Part shown: positions 1 through 13,307 of the stretch, one piece after another
Position numbering within the stretch: the first letter of the stretch is position 1
How the letters are laid out: each line of letters starts with the position of its first letter
Source of the DNA: Nemopilema nomurai
Lineage: Eukaryota; Cnidaria; Scyphozoa; Rhizostomeae; Rhizostomatidae
Assembly: GCA_003864495.1 (NCBI GenBank)
Contig: ML133460.1
Span: forward strand, 1,253,941 to 1,317,940
Direction: 5' to 3'
Length of the DNA: 64,000 nt
Made by a program: the position numbers and the translations under genes
Notes under the pieces: model-generated
Databases searched by the model: none
What the model was told of the DNA's origin: nothing
What the model saw: only the letters and a program-made list of their open reading frames with translations

Positions 1-3000
1 CCTTCTCCATTCTCGATTTATAAGACATGGTGAGACAGTTCCACTTCCTGTTTAAAAGGCTACCTCATGGCCTCAAGATTCCCCACACTGCACCACTGCT
101 GGTCATTGATACGAGATGCATCAACCGAACATTGGAGCGCAAATGACGCGGAGATCGTTTGAGATGATGAGATTTGAAAAACATGATCCAATTTAAGTGT
201 TATTGAATACAAATAAGACTTGTAAAGAGTGTTTGGGAACTGAACACCAAATCTAACCAAGAGATGAACGCGACAAGGCAGAAAGCACAGCAAATACATT
301 GCCCGTCCATTAGCCGATGTTTGAGGTAGTCATCCGAGCCTGGCAGGGTTGTACTATGCAGGCCACGGTGCCTTTGCCGGGGTGAATAATTAAGGATGAT
401 AGAAGGGCGCCGTCAACTACCCCATTCTCCTAAAGTCAACAAATATTTTTAAACATACAACCTTAAAGTCAATTGGATTTTAACTTGTAAATGGTGTCAT
501 GTTCTGATTGAGTTTTAACTCAAGGAACACAGTTCATTTGGGTATTCGCCTGTGCATTAACAATTCTTTGAATGAAACGAGGTGGAAATTGGAAGCATGG
601 TATCGTCACATGTCAACTGCGTTCGTATGCCAAAGCCAGTCAGCATTCAATGGAGAAATGGACAAGAGAGACCTTTCACTAGAATGCATGGCTACATTGA
701 CCATCTTCGATATATAGAGATATATGAATGATCACTGTGCACTTACCATCCTTGCCGATTCAGTCTAATTGTCAGACGATAAGGTCCTCAGTTAGTTGCC
801 TGCAGTCAAAGTAAACGGCACGAATCCTCTAAGACTCTTCATCTCCGCGTCAAATTGATAATGCAACAACATACACAAACCAATATCCAAGTCGACAAAA
901 CTTCCCTTTCCCAATACCACACACGATTTGGCACATCAACTTCCAATTCAATTAGAGAGATAGAAGATGCTATTCTGGAACATCAAGCAACTCACAATAA
1001 ATGCTAGATCGATGCGAGGGCTATATGACGCACGACTCGCAAAAACCTACAATACCTGTGTGAATGGCTTCAAGCAACCAGATCTCCTTAGAACAAATAA
1101 AGCCCACGATTTAAATGGATTTCCCATTCAATTGCGCACCAATCTTGTGCTTCTCTATTCAAATGCCTTTGTTACCAGGTCTCACATGCTCTTAAAAGGA
1201 TTAGCCCTCTTAATAGGTAGATTTGGAATCAGGAATTCAGATTCTCAACGCTCAAGAATTGCCAACTGATAAAGCACTGGGGGCCTGCTTCCCTTTTCTT
1301 AGCCATCAAATACAGTTAAGTGGCTTTTGTGCAGCCATAGACTTCTCTATAGATGAGCGTGCCACCCAATAGTCAGTAAAAAAGATTGCTATCAAATTGG
1401 GGGAATGGTCGATGTGCACGCAACAGCGAGATGCCGTCAGAGCACTCATTTTAAAGGCCCTATATAATGAACAGCAATTAAAACACGGTGCTCAAGTTTC
1501 TTGGGGCCTGTAGTTATGCTGGTCTTATTCTGGGGCTTGCTGAAAACAGCAGTATTGAAGCACATAGATTGTAGCAAGATTTAATGCCTCGATGCTTCTG
1601 CTCGTGAGCTTCAACTGTACACTGGGTGATGCACACACAATAATTTGCTTTCCAACGAATGATCACGAGGCTTGCTAATCATTATCCGGCTGATTATTCC
1701 GATGACAAATTGAAAGATCGGAAGAACAATAGAATTTCATAAGAAGAAACAGAAGAGTTTTAGGCAAGCTGTACTTCGTGCGGAGATTCGTTAAATTAGA
1801 ATCAGTTGCACCACTTAAAGCCATGGCCGGTTTGGTGACAGTGCCCCGAATCAACATTTTATAGAAAAAACACAATTGAGATATTTCATATTTGAACAAA
1901 CAACTATTAGAGTTATGGAAACAGTACAATCAGCATTTGGTGCCGGATATGATGGCATCCAGAGTAGGCAATACCCAATGCAAGTTTATTTTCCAACAAA
2001 TGGTTTGACGTCATCGGGCATTTTTGGAATATCTATAAGCAAATGCGAGTTCTTAAACCTGTAAATTGACTTAGAACTACCAAATATAGAATATTTTCAG
2101 CACTTTTTGTTTGCTCTTTTTGTTCATAATTTATCGGGTTTGAAGGCCAAGGCCCTGACAGATTATTTGATACCAAAGCCTATTATGGTTAACAAATCCT
2201 ACAATGCTAATAGGCCTATATTGATGTTCCATGTTTTAAATACATCTTCCTCTTTGAAGTACATTGCATTGGTACATTTGCCCATAAATCGCGATTTCTT
2301 TGTGAGCAACAAAAAAGAATTTCAGATTTATTTTCAAGTGAAATCAGCGTATTCGTTTTGGAAAAAGTAAAACATTTGATGTTACCTCGTAAATCATTTT
2401 CTGTACGGACCCAAAATCCATTTACAATAGTATGTATCTAGCCGAATTTAGTGAGCCTTTCTTAAGATCGATTTTTGCACTCTTTCTTCCTTGGTAGAAA
2501 TAGTGACCTTTTGATAAGAGCACAGTTGGCAAATGGTGCACTGTACAAAATTAGAAGGTCTGGTACCCAGAGTAAAAAAGAAGCATCTCACTTCGGTGCC
2601 TGTATGATTGCCGTCTCAAACTTATATTTTCTTTTGTGTGAAGTGACATCTGAGTTTTCAGATATTCTTAATGCTGTGGCGAGTCAACGCTTTGTCGACC
2701 AAGATTCCATTAAATCAATTAGGCCGAAGCAAATTACCACTCCCAATTATGTTATTAAAATTTCAATTAAAAAGTAATATTAATCCTTGGAACTGCGGCA
2801 ATCAAAGGAAGCTGCAAGAAGGCCCACGATTTGTGCCTTTCAAATCAAGGGCAGCCACAGCACTCATTCAACAACAAGGCTGTGGTGGAGACAGACTCTG
2901 TCGCTAGAACTGCAAAGATCGGCAATGATGGGTGGCAGAAGACAGCTTATCAATAACAACCTTGAACCTTCTGCTTTGGTGCGCTGCGATAACGCGTCCA

Positions 3001-3340
3001 GCCGGGGCCCGTTTATTTAAAACCACGGAGATAAGCTCTTTAGGGGGAAATATTGTGTTTTATTTCACGCTTTAACAAATTTTTATCAAGAAATTTAACA
3101 CTTAAGGGTTGACGTCGATGGAAGGGGAACTATGACGATTGAGACAGATAATGGGGCTGTGAACACCGCACCCATCCCCTTGTAATAAATAAACTGTTCT
3201 TTTACGGCAAAATCCTAGATGTCATCTTGTGTTGCATAAAGGGACATTCTTTGTCGAATTTTCTTTGAAGAACCTTCAATTTCAAGTAACAGGGACATAT
3301 CCATGAAGTAAATAATAGCAGCAGAGTAGGAACCTGAAAA

Positions 3341-3378
3341 TCAGCTGATTAATTTCAAATCAGCTGATTAATTTCAAA
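3341..3378. repeat. 19-bp perfect tandem duplication
   Basis: The 19-base unit TCAGCTGATTAATTTCAAA occurs twice back to back (3341-3359 and 3360-3378). Each unit contains the palindrome CAGCTG (an E-box core) next to an AT-rich TTAAT core. It could be simple slippage or a doubled protein-binding site; nothing nearby looks like a promoter. Confidence 0.8.
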
Positions 3379-6300
3379 TCATACATTGGCAAACACAGTG
3401 TGAAGGTGAAAGGCTTGATCAGTTTTCACAATTGGAATCAGGGCCTTATTTCAACCCTTTTTTTAACTTAATATTGGGAGAATGTGAACCGTGTTTGAAC
3501 GAAGGGTATTCAGCCTCGTTAAAATCAGAGCAAAAAAGACTGGATGTTAGATTAGGAGTATTAGAAATACTCTACACCTGAGACCACGCCCATGACCCCT
3601 GGCGATTCAAGGGACTGCAGACCTAGAAGCACCGACGAGAACGGCAGAAGATTAGCCCAAAACTGGATAAAGATGACTTATCTGCCAATCTGAGTAATGA
3701 ATATTCTCTATACGGGAACCGTCTATTCCGAGATAAAGAACAAGATAAGGGCAATATCAAGACATAGAGCACATAGTTATTTCTCTCCTCGCCCCCTGCC
3801 GGTAATGCTAAGATGCGAAATTAACTCCTAATTGTAGTGTGCAATTTTGCCCTTGGGGCTACCGTTCAAAGAACTGCTGCACCCACACTTCGTCGCCAAG
3901 GGTACGATTGCAAAGCTCACAAAAGGGGGCAATTAATATGCGGAAATGGAGCAGTAATCGAATTAGCGCCATACGGTGCTGTGGAAACGCTTGATGTGGC
4001 CTAAGAAGCTCTAACAAGAACTTCAAGCGGACTTACTTTAGCCTGTTTTTACCGAGCGATGCAGCGATATTGTCACATATTGTTTCTGTTTCTCCTTCAG
4101 CAAGAAACCACTTTGAGCCTGGAAACTGTCTTATCCATTGCATCATTGACCCAGGTCGGGTTTATACTGGTCTTGAAACAAAGATTGACATTCCGAAGGA
4201 AATGGTTATCTCAAAGGACGGAACAAACGTTCTTTTCATTATATTAAATAGTTGTTTCGACCCCATTGCTGGCTTACATTCTTAGATTGTTTTTCATTAA
4301 AATATGTACATCTAAGTTAAGGCAGGCAGTTCCTAGTTTCTGGAAGAGATTCAGCATCGTTTGTCTGTGATTTTTCTTGATTTATTTGGGTGTGAGTCTA
4401 TCAAAATTGTCTAGAATTTTTACAATCTTTAAGATGAAAACGTCTTTACAACCAGGAAATTGCAACCCACCGGCAATTAAATCCCATCGGCTGGAAGCCA
4501 TACAATCCGAACATTGCAGAGATTTCCAGTTCGTATTATTTTCTTGTGGCGTAAAGTAGGGTCTATGAAATCTGCACGGAGTATATCTATATATATATCT
4601 CTAGATTCTCTAGATAGAATCAGTGTTATGGAAATTTTTAATTATGCACGACGAAAAGACGGAAAGCACAGTATGATTGAGAAACTTTAATCATGATTCG
4701 ATTCTCTTCGTTGTATTTACGGAGACAAGCAACAAAAAACAATAAAATCATCAAGATAGAATGCAGGGCTTAGCATGCTGTAGCAAAACTACTACTAAAA
4801 AGATGCGAATGAAAACTAGATGCCAGGGTCTCCAGCCAGGAGTGCAAATTTACTGGGCTGACTGAAAATAAGTTAAATACCATTTGGGATTGTTTTCGCC
4901 CAGGACTTTGAAATTGTTCCTTATATCTTGTCGTTGAGACAGTTTTACAAAGATGACATTAACATATTAGATTTGTGGACGCAAAAATGTTTGAAGGTAT
5001 CTAATTTGAGCAGCTACTTCGAATCGATGCACCAGATGGCGTGTGAATCCTTATGACGTAATTTTAGCAATCAGGGTCCAGTCCATTATCTTTTCTGAAA
5101 GAATAAGTGACGAAATAGCCAACATTTGATCCGAAAGGAGAGGTGTATTACTCTCACCACTGTGTCATCCAGCCATTTTCAGTGAGAGAGGAGATCATCT
5201 GCAATACGAGACTTGATTGTCAATTGTGAGAGCCCCGCTTTCTCGCCGGATTAAAGGGATGTCCCTGCCTTTGACTTTGGAAACAGTAAGCAGCAGAAAT
5301 GATACAATGTGATATCGTGATTGGGTCATCTATTGTAATGCCACTTGCGTAATCGCTTTATGCGTAATCCGCATTCCGCGGTGGAATTGAGAATTAGCTA
5401 ACTGTTGTCTGTTATTACGAATACTGGAATGTTTGTCAGCGCTGCGATGTATGAGCAGCCATGGCAGCTGCGATGTCATTGGTATCACACAGTGCAAAGG
5501 TATCACACGGGAAAATGCAGCAAATCGACGTAAAGCAATCACCGTTGGCTTGGGCTGGAGTGGATGCCAGCGTACAAAGTTTTTAAATCGCGAAAGGTTA
5601 CTCTAAAAACCAATCTTGACCAGTTGATTGTTAAATAACTTCAACCCAAAGATATGCTCTAAAAGGCCGTATTCTCCCTACTGTCGATTTATGATTTCCT
5701 AGCAACACGATATATGATTTCCTTTCAAATAAGAACCTATTTTGGAATGGAAGATACATGTTGTGAAAAAATAGAAGATCAGGTAGAATTTCCTAGAATT
5801 TCGCTTTAACAATCTGCATATCCCAAGATTTTAAAGTCAGTGGACAGAAAAATATGAATTATTTAAATAATTATTATTTAGTACTAGCACTTGAAAGTAC
5901 CTGACGAGAAGTATGTAGACGTGGTGTAGATTTACTTAAACACGCAGTAAAATGACAAGCGCACAGTTATTCCTCGTTGAATATGCTTGTAGCCCCACCC
6001 TAGATAGACTGTTCACCTAGATTCGAATGAACTACCATCGACCCTCTCGTCTTGACAACAAACTCTAGTGTCCCTAAGGTAGTGCAGTTTTACACCTAGT
6101 AAAAGCACACAGCCAAAACACTCTAACTCAAAATAAATCGGTTGGAAGTTACCACATAGAAAGCCAAAGCTTGTCCCAATGGAGTCGTCCGTTAAACGCA
6201 TGGTAAGCGAAAAACGTAAGAGTAAGTGAACGTAATGCAAACAACATAAAATGACCCTGCCTTTCGTTGTCGTTTTCATTATCAACTTTTAACCCAACTT

Positions 6301-7652
6301 CATTTGTATACAGCCCAATTTTACAACTATGAATAATCCTTCATTGCAAAAGTCTTTTACAGAGTGGAAGCAGGTTTCCAAATTTTTAGTCACTAACGCC
6401 GGTACAATTGTGTTTTTATAGACAGCAAGGCAATGAGTTTACAAACAACGATGGACACATGACAACAACTGCTCTGAAATTCATCAACGGTTTGTTGGAA
6501 ATTTTGGTTCTCACTTTTTTAAGAAACAATCTACATATATTTGAGTCATCATAAAAGGTAAATTTGGAGGGTTCATTAGGGTATGAGGGAAGCATCTTTG
6601 ATACTGTTGGCACAAAGACGGTCCATCCAAAGGAATACCGGAACCATGATTAGATTGCAATTCTGTCGGGATATCGTACAGCGAAGCTTAAACATGGGAA
6701 ATGCCACGATTTCCACAAACAATCCTCTAGCTCTGTGTTCAAAGGCATTTGATCACAGGTCAAAAGCATTACGTGTTGTCAAGGTTGTTTGCAACTAGTC
6801 TCTCGCAAATGCGTCTGTAGATATACAGCAAACTGCAGCCATTATCAAGGGTTACTGCGTACACCGACAGATGATTGGTACCGTTTACAGAGCAAAACCT
6901 AACTAAGACATCGTTAAAATTCTTATAGACTGTTTGGTTATTATCTTATGACAAGAATATAAAATACAAATACAAAAATAAAATACAAATAAATGTTGAA
7001 GAAAAATTCCAATTTTATGAATGTTTGGGACATCATTACCAATTCATAACTGAAAGTAAATAAAAAATTAAAATAGAAACAGTATAATTTGAAAAAAGTG
7101 GCTTGATATGAATATTTTTTTCCTAACCCAATCCTACGTTGGGCGCCATATTTCATTTTCGTTGAACCGAAGTGGCCTCGTAGAAAGACATGTTCACAGT
7201 GTAGAAAAACTTTCACAATGTGTGAATGCGTTGCCAAAAAGCGTATAAAGGACCGATGACATATGAATAGATAAATGCGTTGTCTATACCCAACTGAATG
7301 TGCACAGCTTCTTGGAAATTTCAAAAAAGGCTTGAGTGACAATTTGTCAAGCAAGTGGAGATGTAAGATGTTGCATTCAAGCTCCTAATCGATGCTTTGA
7401 AGACATTGGTTAACTTCTTCAGCAACACGAAAAGGTAATTTGGGTATCAAAAAATTACGCCCTAGCTAATTTGTCTAACCGTAGACCAATATTTTACATG
7501 TTCATAGGCTCATCGGGTCTGCTACGTGTAGAAAAGAAATGCGAAATTGTTAAAGGCCTACATCCCAAAGAGCTGATTTGGCCAGAAACCAGGTAGTGCT
7601 AATATCAAACTGTCAAAATTATTGCACAAATCACGTGTGCATCACCACGACA

Positions 7653-7718
7653 ACGGTGACGTCATGCACAATATCTGGTCATCTAAATGACCACGGTGAC
7701 GTCATATATAATATCTGG
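7653..7718. promoter_or_regulatory. Duplicated unit with two perfect CRE palindromes
   Basis: Two copies of a 26-base block lie exactly 40 bases apart (7653-7678 and 7693-7718). They differ in only three bases, and each carries the full CREB/ATF palindrome TGACGTCA (7657-7664 and 7697-7704). The sites are directly visible; a regulatory role is inference, because no gene start has been found beside them. Confidence 0.45.
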
Positions 7719-8299
7719 CTCTTCAAACACCATCAGGCCTAAACTGTGTCTCAGAACGATTATGTTTTATGTTAACTTGACCCTTATTTCTGCAATTGAG
7801 CATAAGGTCATACTGTGACTCAAATTCTGGTTGCCCCATGAACTACTTAAAATCTAGCTTCCCCATTTGCAAGCCTACCTTCCCAACACAAGCATTTTTG
7901 CGGCATTTGGCGTGCCATTAAGTTTGTGGTTGCCTATCTAAAACACACATTGCGAACCCAAAAAACTGCTCAATACGTCACTCCAGAAAATCATGTAGAC
8001 AGGACAAATCACCTTTTTGTTGCCGACTGCAGCCTTTGAGTATAGCTTTGCTAACATATCCATTTCGCTTCAAACAAGTGAAACCAGGCTTCCTTGCTCC
8101 CTGCTTGAGGAGCATTGGCATTTCTTATCAGTCAACAACCGGCGCGAAACTACTTTCAGTCAATGTTTTTGAAACAGATCTTCAGGGAAATAACTTTAAA
8201 CAAAAAATTGTCTGTAATGAATTATGATGGGGTTTAAGTTTATCGTCAAACTGAAAGCTAATCCGCTTAAATTCCTCCGTCAGTTAAAACAGCGAGATA

Positions 8300-8597
8300 T
8301 CAATGAGTATAAGCGACTAATATTCTAGACCAGCAAAGAACTTGAGGCTTGAGAGACCTTTCTTCGAAACTAATCTCATTGGCCACTGCTTTTGAAATCA
8401 GGTCATACTGTAACACAGCTAATTGCATTAGGCCAGGGGCCACAATGTCTTCCCATATTGGTATAGAAATCTGGTGACCTCTCAAACAGTGGGGTGACCT
8501 TCCGCACGTCGGTATTGGTACCCAAAAGACTGAGGTAGGGGGCAGCATACCCCCTTTCAGCATCATTACTTGACGCGAGAAGAGCCCACAATTGAAA
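8300..8597 (-). pseudogene. Decayed coding relic of unknown family
   Basis: On the minus strand a peptide of about 62 residues opens near 8597 with the look of real protein (central motif PLFERSPDFYTNMGRHCGPW). It then shifts frame near 8420 and continues in another frame for about 45 residues (motif LMQLAVLQYDLISKAVANE). An in-frame stop lies just upstream with no AG acceptor between it and the coding-like part, so the piece cannot be joined to a neighbour by normal splicing. It lies about 760 bases downstream, on the same strand, of the tetratricopeptide exon and may be debris of the same gene or family. I do not recognise the family and the coding judgement is by eye. Confidence 0.3.
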
Positions 8598-9359
8598 TTA
8601 CCGAAAGCTATCAGATCGAAGGTGTAATATGAGGAATGCATTGTGGTGCGACTGAATTGCTTAAGGAATGGTCCTTGCATAAGATAATCACTGCTCTAAG
8701 AGCGGATTTCTGTCGCAGAAAGCATTGTATCGACGATACATGGAAAGGCGTGTATAAAGATAAGAGATTTATGCTGTTAACAATATTTATCAATGATTCA
8801 AATCCCTTAGTACGAATGACTCTGCGTAGGAGCCTACACCGCAATCATGTTGGCATTCCAGGATGAATGACTGAGTGTGTAACAAATGACCATCATCACC
8901 GTATGACTGATACATTATATATAGTTAATATATCCGCAAGCCACAAATGTGTCTCTTCAAATTAATCTTAGGGGGTTTCCTCCGCGTCACTCCAGGCCTA
9001 ATTGCTGAAAGCACTGAAAATAATTACTTGGCTACTATTCAGCTAAGAGGGCCATGACCTCATTTTAAACTAAAAGTTTCCCCCAAGTTTGACAAACCGT
9101 CCCTCTTCGGCTGAGGATCATACAAAGATACCAAATCGCCCTGCTTGGAACAACATTTTTGTCCAAGCCAAACCAGCCAGTTTTAAAACAAGAACGCGTA
9201 GTGCCATGTGCACAGAATTGAAATTCTTGGCAGATGTTGACGCATGAATAGCAACCACATAGTTTCACGGTGGCTTCATTGCCAAGGGTATATCTGAGTC
9301 TAGCCTGCAAGGGACATCTTATCCGGGAGCTGACATTGATCAGAAAATATTTGACATAC

Positions 9360-9627
9360 CTTAGGCCAGGTGGGTTGGAGCTGAGCCGCACTGACGCCGT
9401 CAGCAAAGGCCAGATCATACTGCTTGCTTTTCACGTAGGCAGCGGATCTGTTCCCGAAAAGCACTGGATTCATGGGATCACTTCTAATGCACTCGCTGTA
9501 CACTCGTGTTGCCTTTTCGAAATCCCCTCTTTTGCATGCTTCGTCCGCCTGGGCAGCCTTGTTTGCGAATATATTCTTCATTCTAACCCCTTTCTTGATA
9601 TTCGTTTTACCAAGATCGTGGCAAGCA
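9360..9627 (-). CDS. Tetratricopeptide-repeat protein, single internal exon
   Basis: This 268-base minus-strand exon lies between a clear acceptor (pyrimidine-rich tract ending TTTCAG before 9627) and a strong donor (GTATGT after 9360). It starts in phase 2 and ends on a complete codon. It encodes about 89 residues with tandem TPR helices: NKAAQADEACKRGDFEKATR, then a repeat with the hallmark NRSAAYVKSKQYDLAFAD and a closing LQPTWPK. The N/R-SAAY and Y-x-x-A pattern is typical of TPR co-chaperone and TTC28-like scaffold proteins that bind partner peptides. I cannot identify the other exons: the next downstream exon is not recognisable and only a frame-broken relic follows. It may therefore be one exon of a long gene or a stranded remnant. 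The TPR assignment is firm; the gene identity is not. Confidence 0.7.
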
Positions 9628-12600
9628 CTGAAATAATACAAATTAATTTGAGTCGGAGGTTAAAGCAATCACCCCAATTCTAGAACAATTGCAAGACATG
9701 GAACTTTAGAGACAAACATTTGACTTGCAAACAGCAACTGTAAGCTACGAAGCCCTGTGAAGATCAGTTTATAGAAAGGTATGTTTTACAACGGATCCGA
9801 GTCACAACATCAGCAAATATCAGACCTCTGATAAATTAACATCTAAATACAAAAGAAAACATTCCCTTAGATGGCTGCCTTAACAAGAACGCGCAAAGGT
9901 AACTCTTGAACCAATACGAAAAAGGAAGGTGTATTAAAGGATGTAGATTAGCTGCTAATCGAATTTCATTTAGCATCAAAAACAGCACTTTGTTTGCAGT
10001 CTTAAGTCCAGGTAAAGAGGCAAGGTTTGCAGTAAATCCTTGAGTATTTTTGAAACCAGAATGATTTATTTACGAAAAGGTGCTTGTGGGGGTCCCTTGC
10101 TGGTGAAACGCTCGACTGACTGCTCTTGAAGCTCCAAAAATTGATGCTCATAATTGTGGTGAGGGAGTGTTGTATCTCTGATGTCACCAGACCTTTTGAA
10201 CAATGGTACAATAGCAGGAGCCGGAAAAACCAAGCAGTTCCAATATGAAATTCCAACATGTTGATTTGTCAGTACAATAAACGCAACCTTTAAAACCATT
10301 CAGACATCAAAATTTCATAACTGGCACTTATTAATCCGCATTGCAGTTTATGTTTCATGCTCGACCCTGTACTGGCTGATCGGTGTAAATAGTACAGTCG
10401 AGTAACAATTTTCAATCGAAGATGGAATAAATAACATTGATTTAGGCATTATTACCAAAGAGTGCCAACACTTTTCGTGGACCATTGCAAGTTTCTTAAC
10501 GAGAATTGGACCCAGTGCTTGGCTATTTGTTAACTAATCTACTAAAAACAATAAGTATGAAAGATGTGAATATGAAAATATGAAATATGAAAAATGAAAA
10601 AAGAAAACACCTTCTTCATGGACCTAAAGGAGGAGAGGGTAGGAAATTCATTCCTCCGGGTTTTCACAATCCATTCCAACTCTACCCTGAATTGTTATTT
10701 GCACGACACTATTCCAAACAGCTGCACGCGGCTTCGCAGCGGGCCGTGTACCACCGTGTACCAGCGTACAGCCACCATTCCAGTCTAAATACTTGCAAGG
10801 CTGGGCTTGCATTCGTCATTCCCTTTTCTGGCGATACGATAGGCCGGGTGGTTTTTTTAGCTTAGAGGTGCCCCTTAATGCCCAGCTAAGGGATAGTTTC
10901 TTGGTGAATGACGCACTCACTGCCAATTACATGCATACCATGACTCAGACAACCAAAGAGATGCGATCAACAGCATCGAGGCTTCTTTACCCTGCGCTCC
11001 AATCCACAGATGCTGCCACCTTTAAGCATTTATGGACTGGGGCACAAGTTAGGTTTCTTGCATTTCGAACCATCGTGCTCGTTCCTATGGTTACCAATCG
11101 GGCTGGTCTCTGCTTGAACTGCATGTCGATCAAGGGAAAACAAGATGAGGCCTTGCTGGTGCCTTTGATCAGACGCTCATGTTCTCTTCCTTTGCAATGT
11201 GATCAGAAGTCCGTGCACCCGTTTGGGTAAAAGAGGGAGTGTTGGCTCCTTCTATTACCACAGGCATCTGTTCAGTGCCCTGTCGTAACCAATGTTTACA
11301 CGAATGGATTGTTATTGAGTCTGCGTGGACCGTTGAAGACCTGATAACCATTAAGTGATCAAAGGCTGGCTGCAGCGCTGCCATGCCGGCAATACCGTTG
11401 ATCTGGGAAATCCTAGACACTTAACATTGGAGTGTGTATATTTATTGATATGAGGGCACTGATCAAAGCCTTGTAATAGGCGTTCACCCACCAACCACTA
11501 TCTACCAATGCTGGTCGAGACATGGCTACGGAGGAGTTCAGACATTGGCTTTAGAGTGCCATGTCAAATGAAGATTGTAGTGCCAAAAAGAACAACGGCC
11601 AAACACCGAGTGTTTTGATTGGATAGCCTTCAAACAGTCTCTAGACTTCAATTCACAATTTGCCACACGAGCCTTCTTTCAAACCGAATGAACTCCCTAC
11701 AACCCGCAAAATCTCTCTTCTTGCAGCAGAACAGGATAGTGTTGGGTTTAGAAACAGTGACACGTGTAACTTTTGAAACCTACGTGAACGCACCTCTAGC
11801 CTCACTGTGCCAAAGTTGACTGGGTACTGTTTGGGTGTAATTGCAAATCGGGATATTTTTAGCATGATTTTAGTCGTTGTGGTCGAGTTTTCAGAACGCT
11901 TGTCATAAGCAACAGACAGTAAGTAGCTGGTTTACAAGTTACTGATAAGGCTCTGCAGAAGAGATTTGCGTTTCTGCCTTCCATGGCCTGGTTCTGTCCA
12001 AATGCATGGGTAAAAGATAAAAGTTGTTCATCATCTCAGACACACCCCGGTTGTTTTTCTCCTTTCCGGTGTGCTTCAGTGCACTACTTCAGTCCATTTC
12101 TCATACATAGCCCTTATGGCTACTTGGTTGTTCCTGGTATTAGGGACGGAGTCTTGGTCAGCTGCATTGAAGCTGTTTAGCTCCAATGGATTTCCAAAAG
12201 AGACGGGAGGGGCGGGGGAGCAAAAGAGCTAAAGAGAGTTACCAATACAGTTTGCAAAAAAATTGGGGACCATGCCACCCCAACCCGTAGTTTGAGACCC
12301 TGCTTTGGTTTGTATCAGAGAAAGCAACGGGGAAGAAAGCTCTAGCTCCAAATCAGAGCCTACCCTCTCCAGAGCATTGCCCAGAAATGCCTTACGTTAT
12401 ACGATTGCCGAACGCCCTTTAACAAAAAGCCATTTCAAGGTAGAACGAATAACAGGCTGGATCAGATTAAGGATCAGATCTTTCACGGTTTTGAACATCG
12501 TCCAAAGCTTCCTCCCGCATAGACTCTTAAAAATTGTTATGCCTGTAGCTCATCTCTTTTAACTCAGCAAATTATTGAAACTTTGGTAGTCTGCATGAAA

Positions 12601-13081
12601 AGTTGGCTAAACGGTATGGTCACCGAAACAGCGTCGGAACGACCTCATGGCTAAAAAACGACGTCATGTCCCCCTCGCACAGAAATGTCGCCTGGTGTCA
12701 CTGCTGATTCCTGGAATCTAGACCGGATTATAGAATGTGCCTCCCCCGTGATCGTCACGAAAATAAACAGTGTTTGTCTTCAGTTAATTTTCAGGGTTAT
12801 CGGCTAGTTATTGTAAGCAAAATTGATGATAAATTTGATGTGGGCTTTAAGCGTTTTGTGACCTGGACCCGGAACCGGCAGTGGAAAAGGAAAGGATGCA
12901 GGGGCACATCGTTCGAACACGTATGAACAATCATCGCCCGATTCATTCTAAGTCAAATCAAGGGTAGCCAGCGAGAAAGATACGGAAAAGCTGCATTATT
13001 GATTGGAGAAGATTATTGGTTTCATCAGATATCTTTCTAGGGGTAATGGGTTTGTAGTGGGAGACTAGCTAGGTTACTTAC
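9628..13081. other. No supported gene; one weak exon-like piece
   Basis: Apart from the exon-like stretch at 10066-10192 (listed separately) I see no domain content. The longest open frame (plus strand 10793-11230, 145 codons) has no recognisable motif and mixed composition, and I treat it as chance. Confidence 0.45.
10066..10192 (-). CDS. Possible terminal exon, unknown protein
   Basis: On the minus strand a pyrimidine-rich tract ending in AAAAG precedes about 41 codons that end in TAA. The peptide is polar and protein-like (motifs LPHHNYEHQFLELQEQSVER and SKGPPQAPFRK at the end). A GTAAAT just before the stop could instead be a donor. I recognise no family. It is upstream of, and on the same strand as, the TPR exon, but its phase and stop do not join to that exon. 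Low confidence. Confidence 0.2.
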
Positions 13082-13307
13082 TGGTGGGATATACATAGCC
13101 GTGTTTCTCTTCAGCTTTCTGGCTTAGCAACCGTAGCGCGTACGGATCTGTGCTGCTAATCAAATTGTCCATTTCGGTTTCTTTTCGAGAAATACCTGGA
13201 CCTTTGCCTCTGCAGGACACCAACTGCATGTGCTCAAGGTGCAGTGGCTGAATGTATTTGGTGAAGAGTGGTTGACTTAAAGTGAATTGTCTTCTTTTAA
13301 TAACCAT
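13082..13307 (-). CDS. Possible first coding exon, unknown protein
   Basis: A minus-strand ATG at 13307 opens 75 codons that run to a consensus donor (A then GTAAGT at 13081-13076) in phase 1. The peptide has a basic N-terminus and a protein-like C-terminal half (motif SSTDPYALRLLSQKAEEKHG). I recognise no domain. It lies upstream on the same strand as the TPR exon at 9360-9627, but direct splicing would be out of phase, so at least one intervening exon would be needed. It could be the 5' exon of the TPR gene or chance. Confidence 0.25.

Larger units (their letters stand above)
1..8299. other. Gene-poor stretch, no supported gene
   Basis: I find no reading frame on either strand with recognisable domain content or a convincing set of splice sites. 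The longest open stretch, on the minus strand at 6941-7354, translates into low-complexity aromatic sequence and is probably chance. By eye this part is richer in G and C than the DNA after about 23 kb. Small structures inside it (a 19-bp tandem duplication and a duplicated CRE-bearing unit) are listed separately. Confidence 0.5.

Noticed and set aside
6941..7354. 137-codon minus-strand frame and a half zinc-finger-like CSQCRKTFT on the plus strand
   Set aside because: The frame is low-complexity F/Y-rich. The finger-like word lacks the two histidines and is followed by a stop.
10793..11230. 145-codon open frame on the plus strand
   Set aside because: Longest frame in the left region, but no motif and no splice context, and other frames nearby are also partly open; likely chance.
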